From Lentimicrobium sp. (GTDB lineage: Bacteria; Bacteroidota; Bacteroidia; Flavobacteriales; Flavobacteriaceae), in NCBI GenBank assembly GCA_022758945.1, contig JAEMQE010000028.1:1-5271 (forward strand): DNA of 5,271 bases, written 5' to 3'. The notes beneath the pieces were generated by a model. That model was not told where the DNA came from. It searched no databases and saw nothing but the letters and a program-made list of their open reading frames with translations. Below, piece by piece: positions 5,224 to 5,271 of this stretch (position 1 is the stretch's first letter; each line of letters begins with the position of its first letter). The position numbers were made by a program, and so were the translations under genes.

Positions 5224-5271
5224 AATTAATAGATTTTGGGGTTATCTTAAATTAAACTCACTATAAAGATA

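Overview
The window looks like chromosomal DNA of a Flavobacterium-like member of the Bacteroidetes. It is AT-rich, its gene starts lack Shine-Dalgarno sequences, and several starts are preceded by boxes matching the Bacteroidetes -7 consensus TAnnTTTG. The proteins (a Bacteroidetes-style AraC tail, a lipoprotein Cu/Zn superoxide dismutase, a LETM1-related protein, a Can-type carbonic anhydrase, Dps and OxyR) fit that assignment. I assigned families by recognising motifs; no search was run.

Layout from left to right: the C-terminal part of an AraC-type regulator (1-378, +); a 249-base gap with a long hairpin and a G-poor stretch; sodC (628-1155, +) with a strong intrinsic terminator; a 404-residue LETM1-related protein with a TerB-like middle (1271-2485, +); overlapping convergent terminators; a beta-carbonic anhydrase (2555-3195, -) whose reading frame is broken near its N-terminus; a gap of about 270 bases holding a degenerate nested inverted-repeat element; dps (3462-3935, -); oxyR (4041-4982, +) divergent from dps; a bidirectional terminator; and a small uncharacterised gene (5026-5223, -).

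The common theme is oxidative stress. SodC would remove superoxide outside the cytoplasm. OxyR carries the peroxide-sensing cysteines C199 and C208 at the E. coli positions. Dps has the complete ferroxidase site and shares a 105-base divergent promoter region with oxyR, so OxyR control of dps is the simplest reading. The LETM1-related gene and the carbonic anhydrase are not obviously part of this theme.

The observations most worth checking are the one-base frameshift in the carbonic anhydrase, the LETM1-type membrane segment at the extreme C-terminus of a bacterial protein without the following ribosome-binding domain, the nested inverted repeats between the carbonic anhydrase and dps, and a symmetric candidate operator between dps and oxyR. 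I see no clear sign of an undescribed defence or mobile system.
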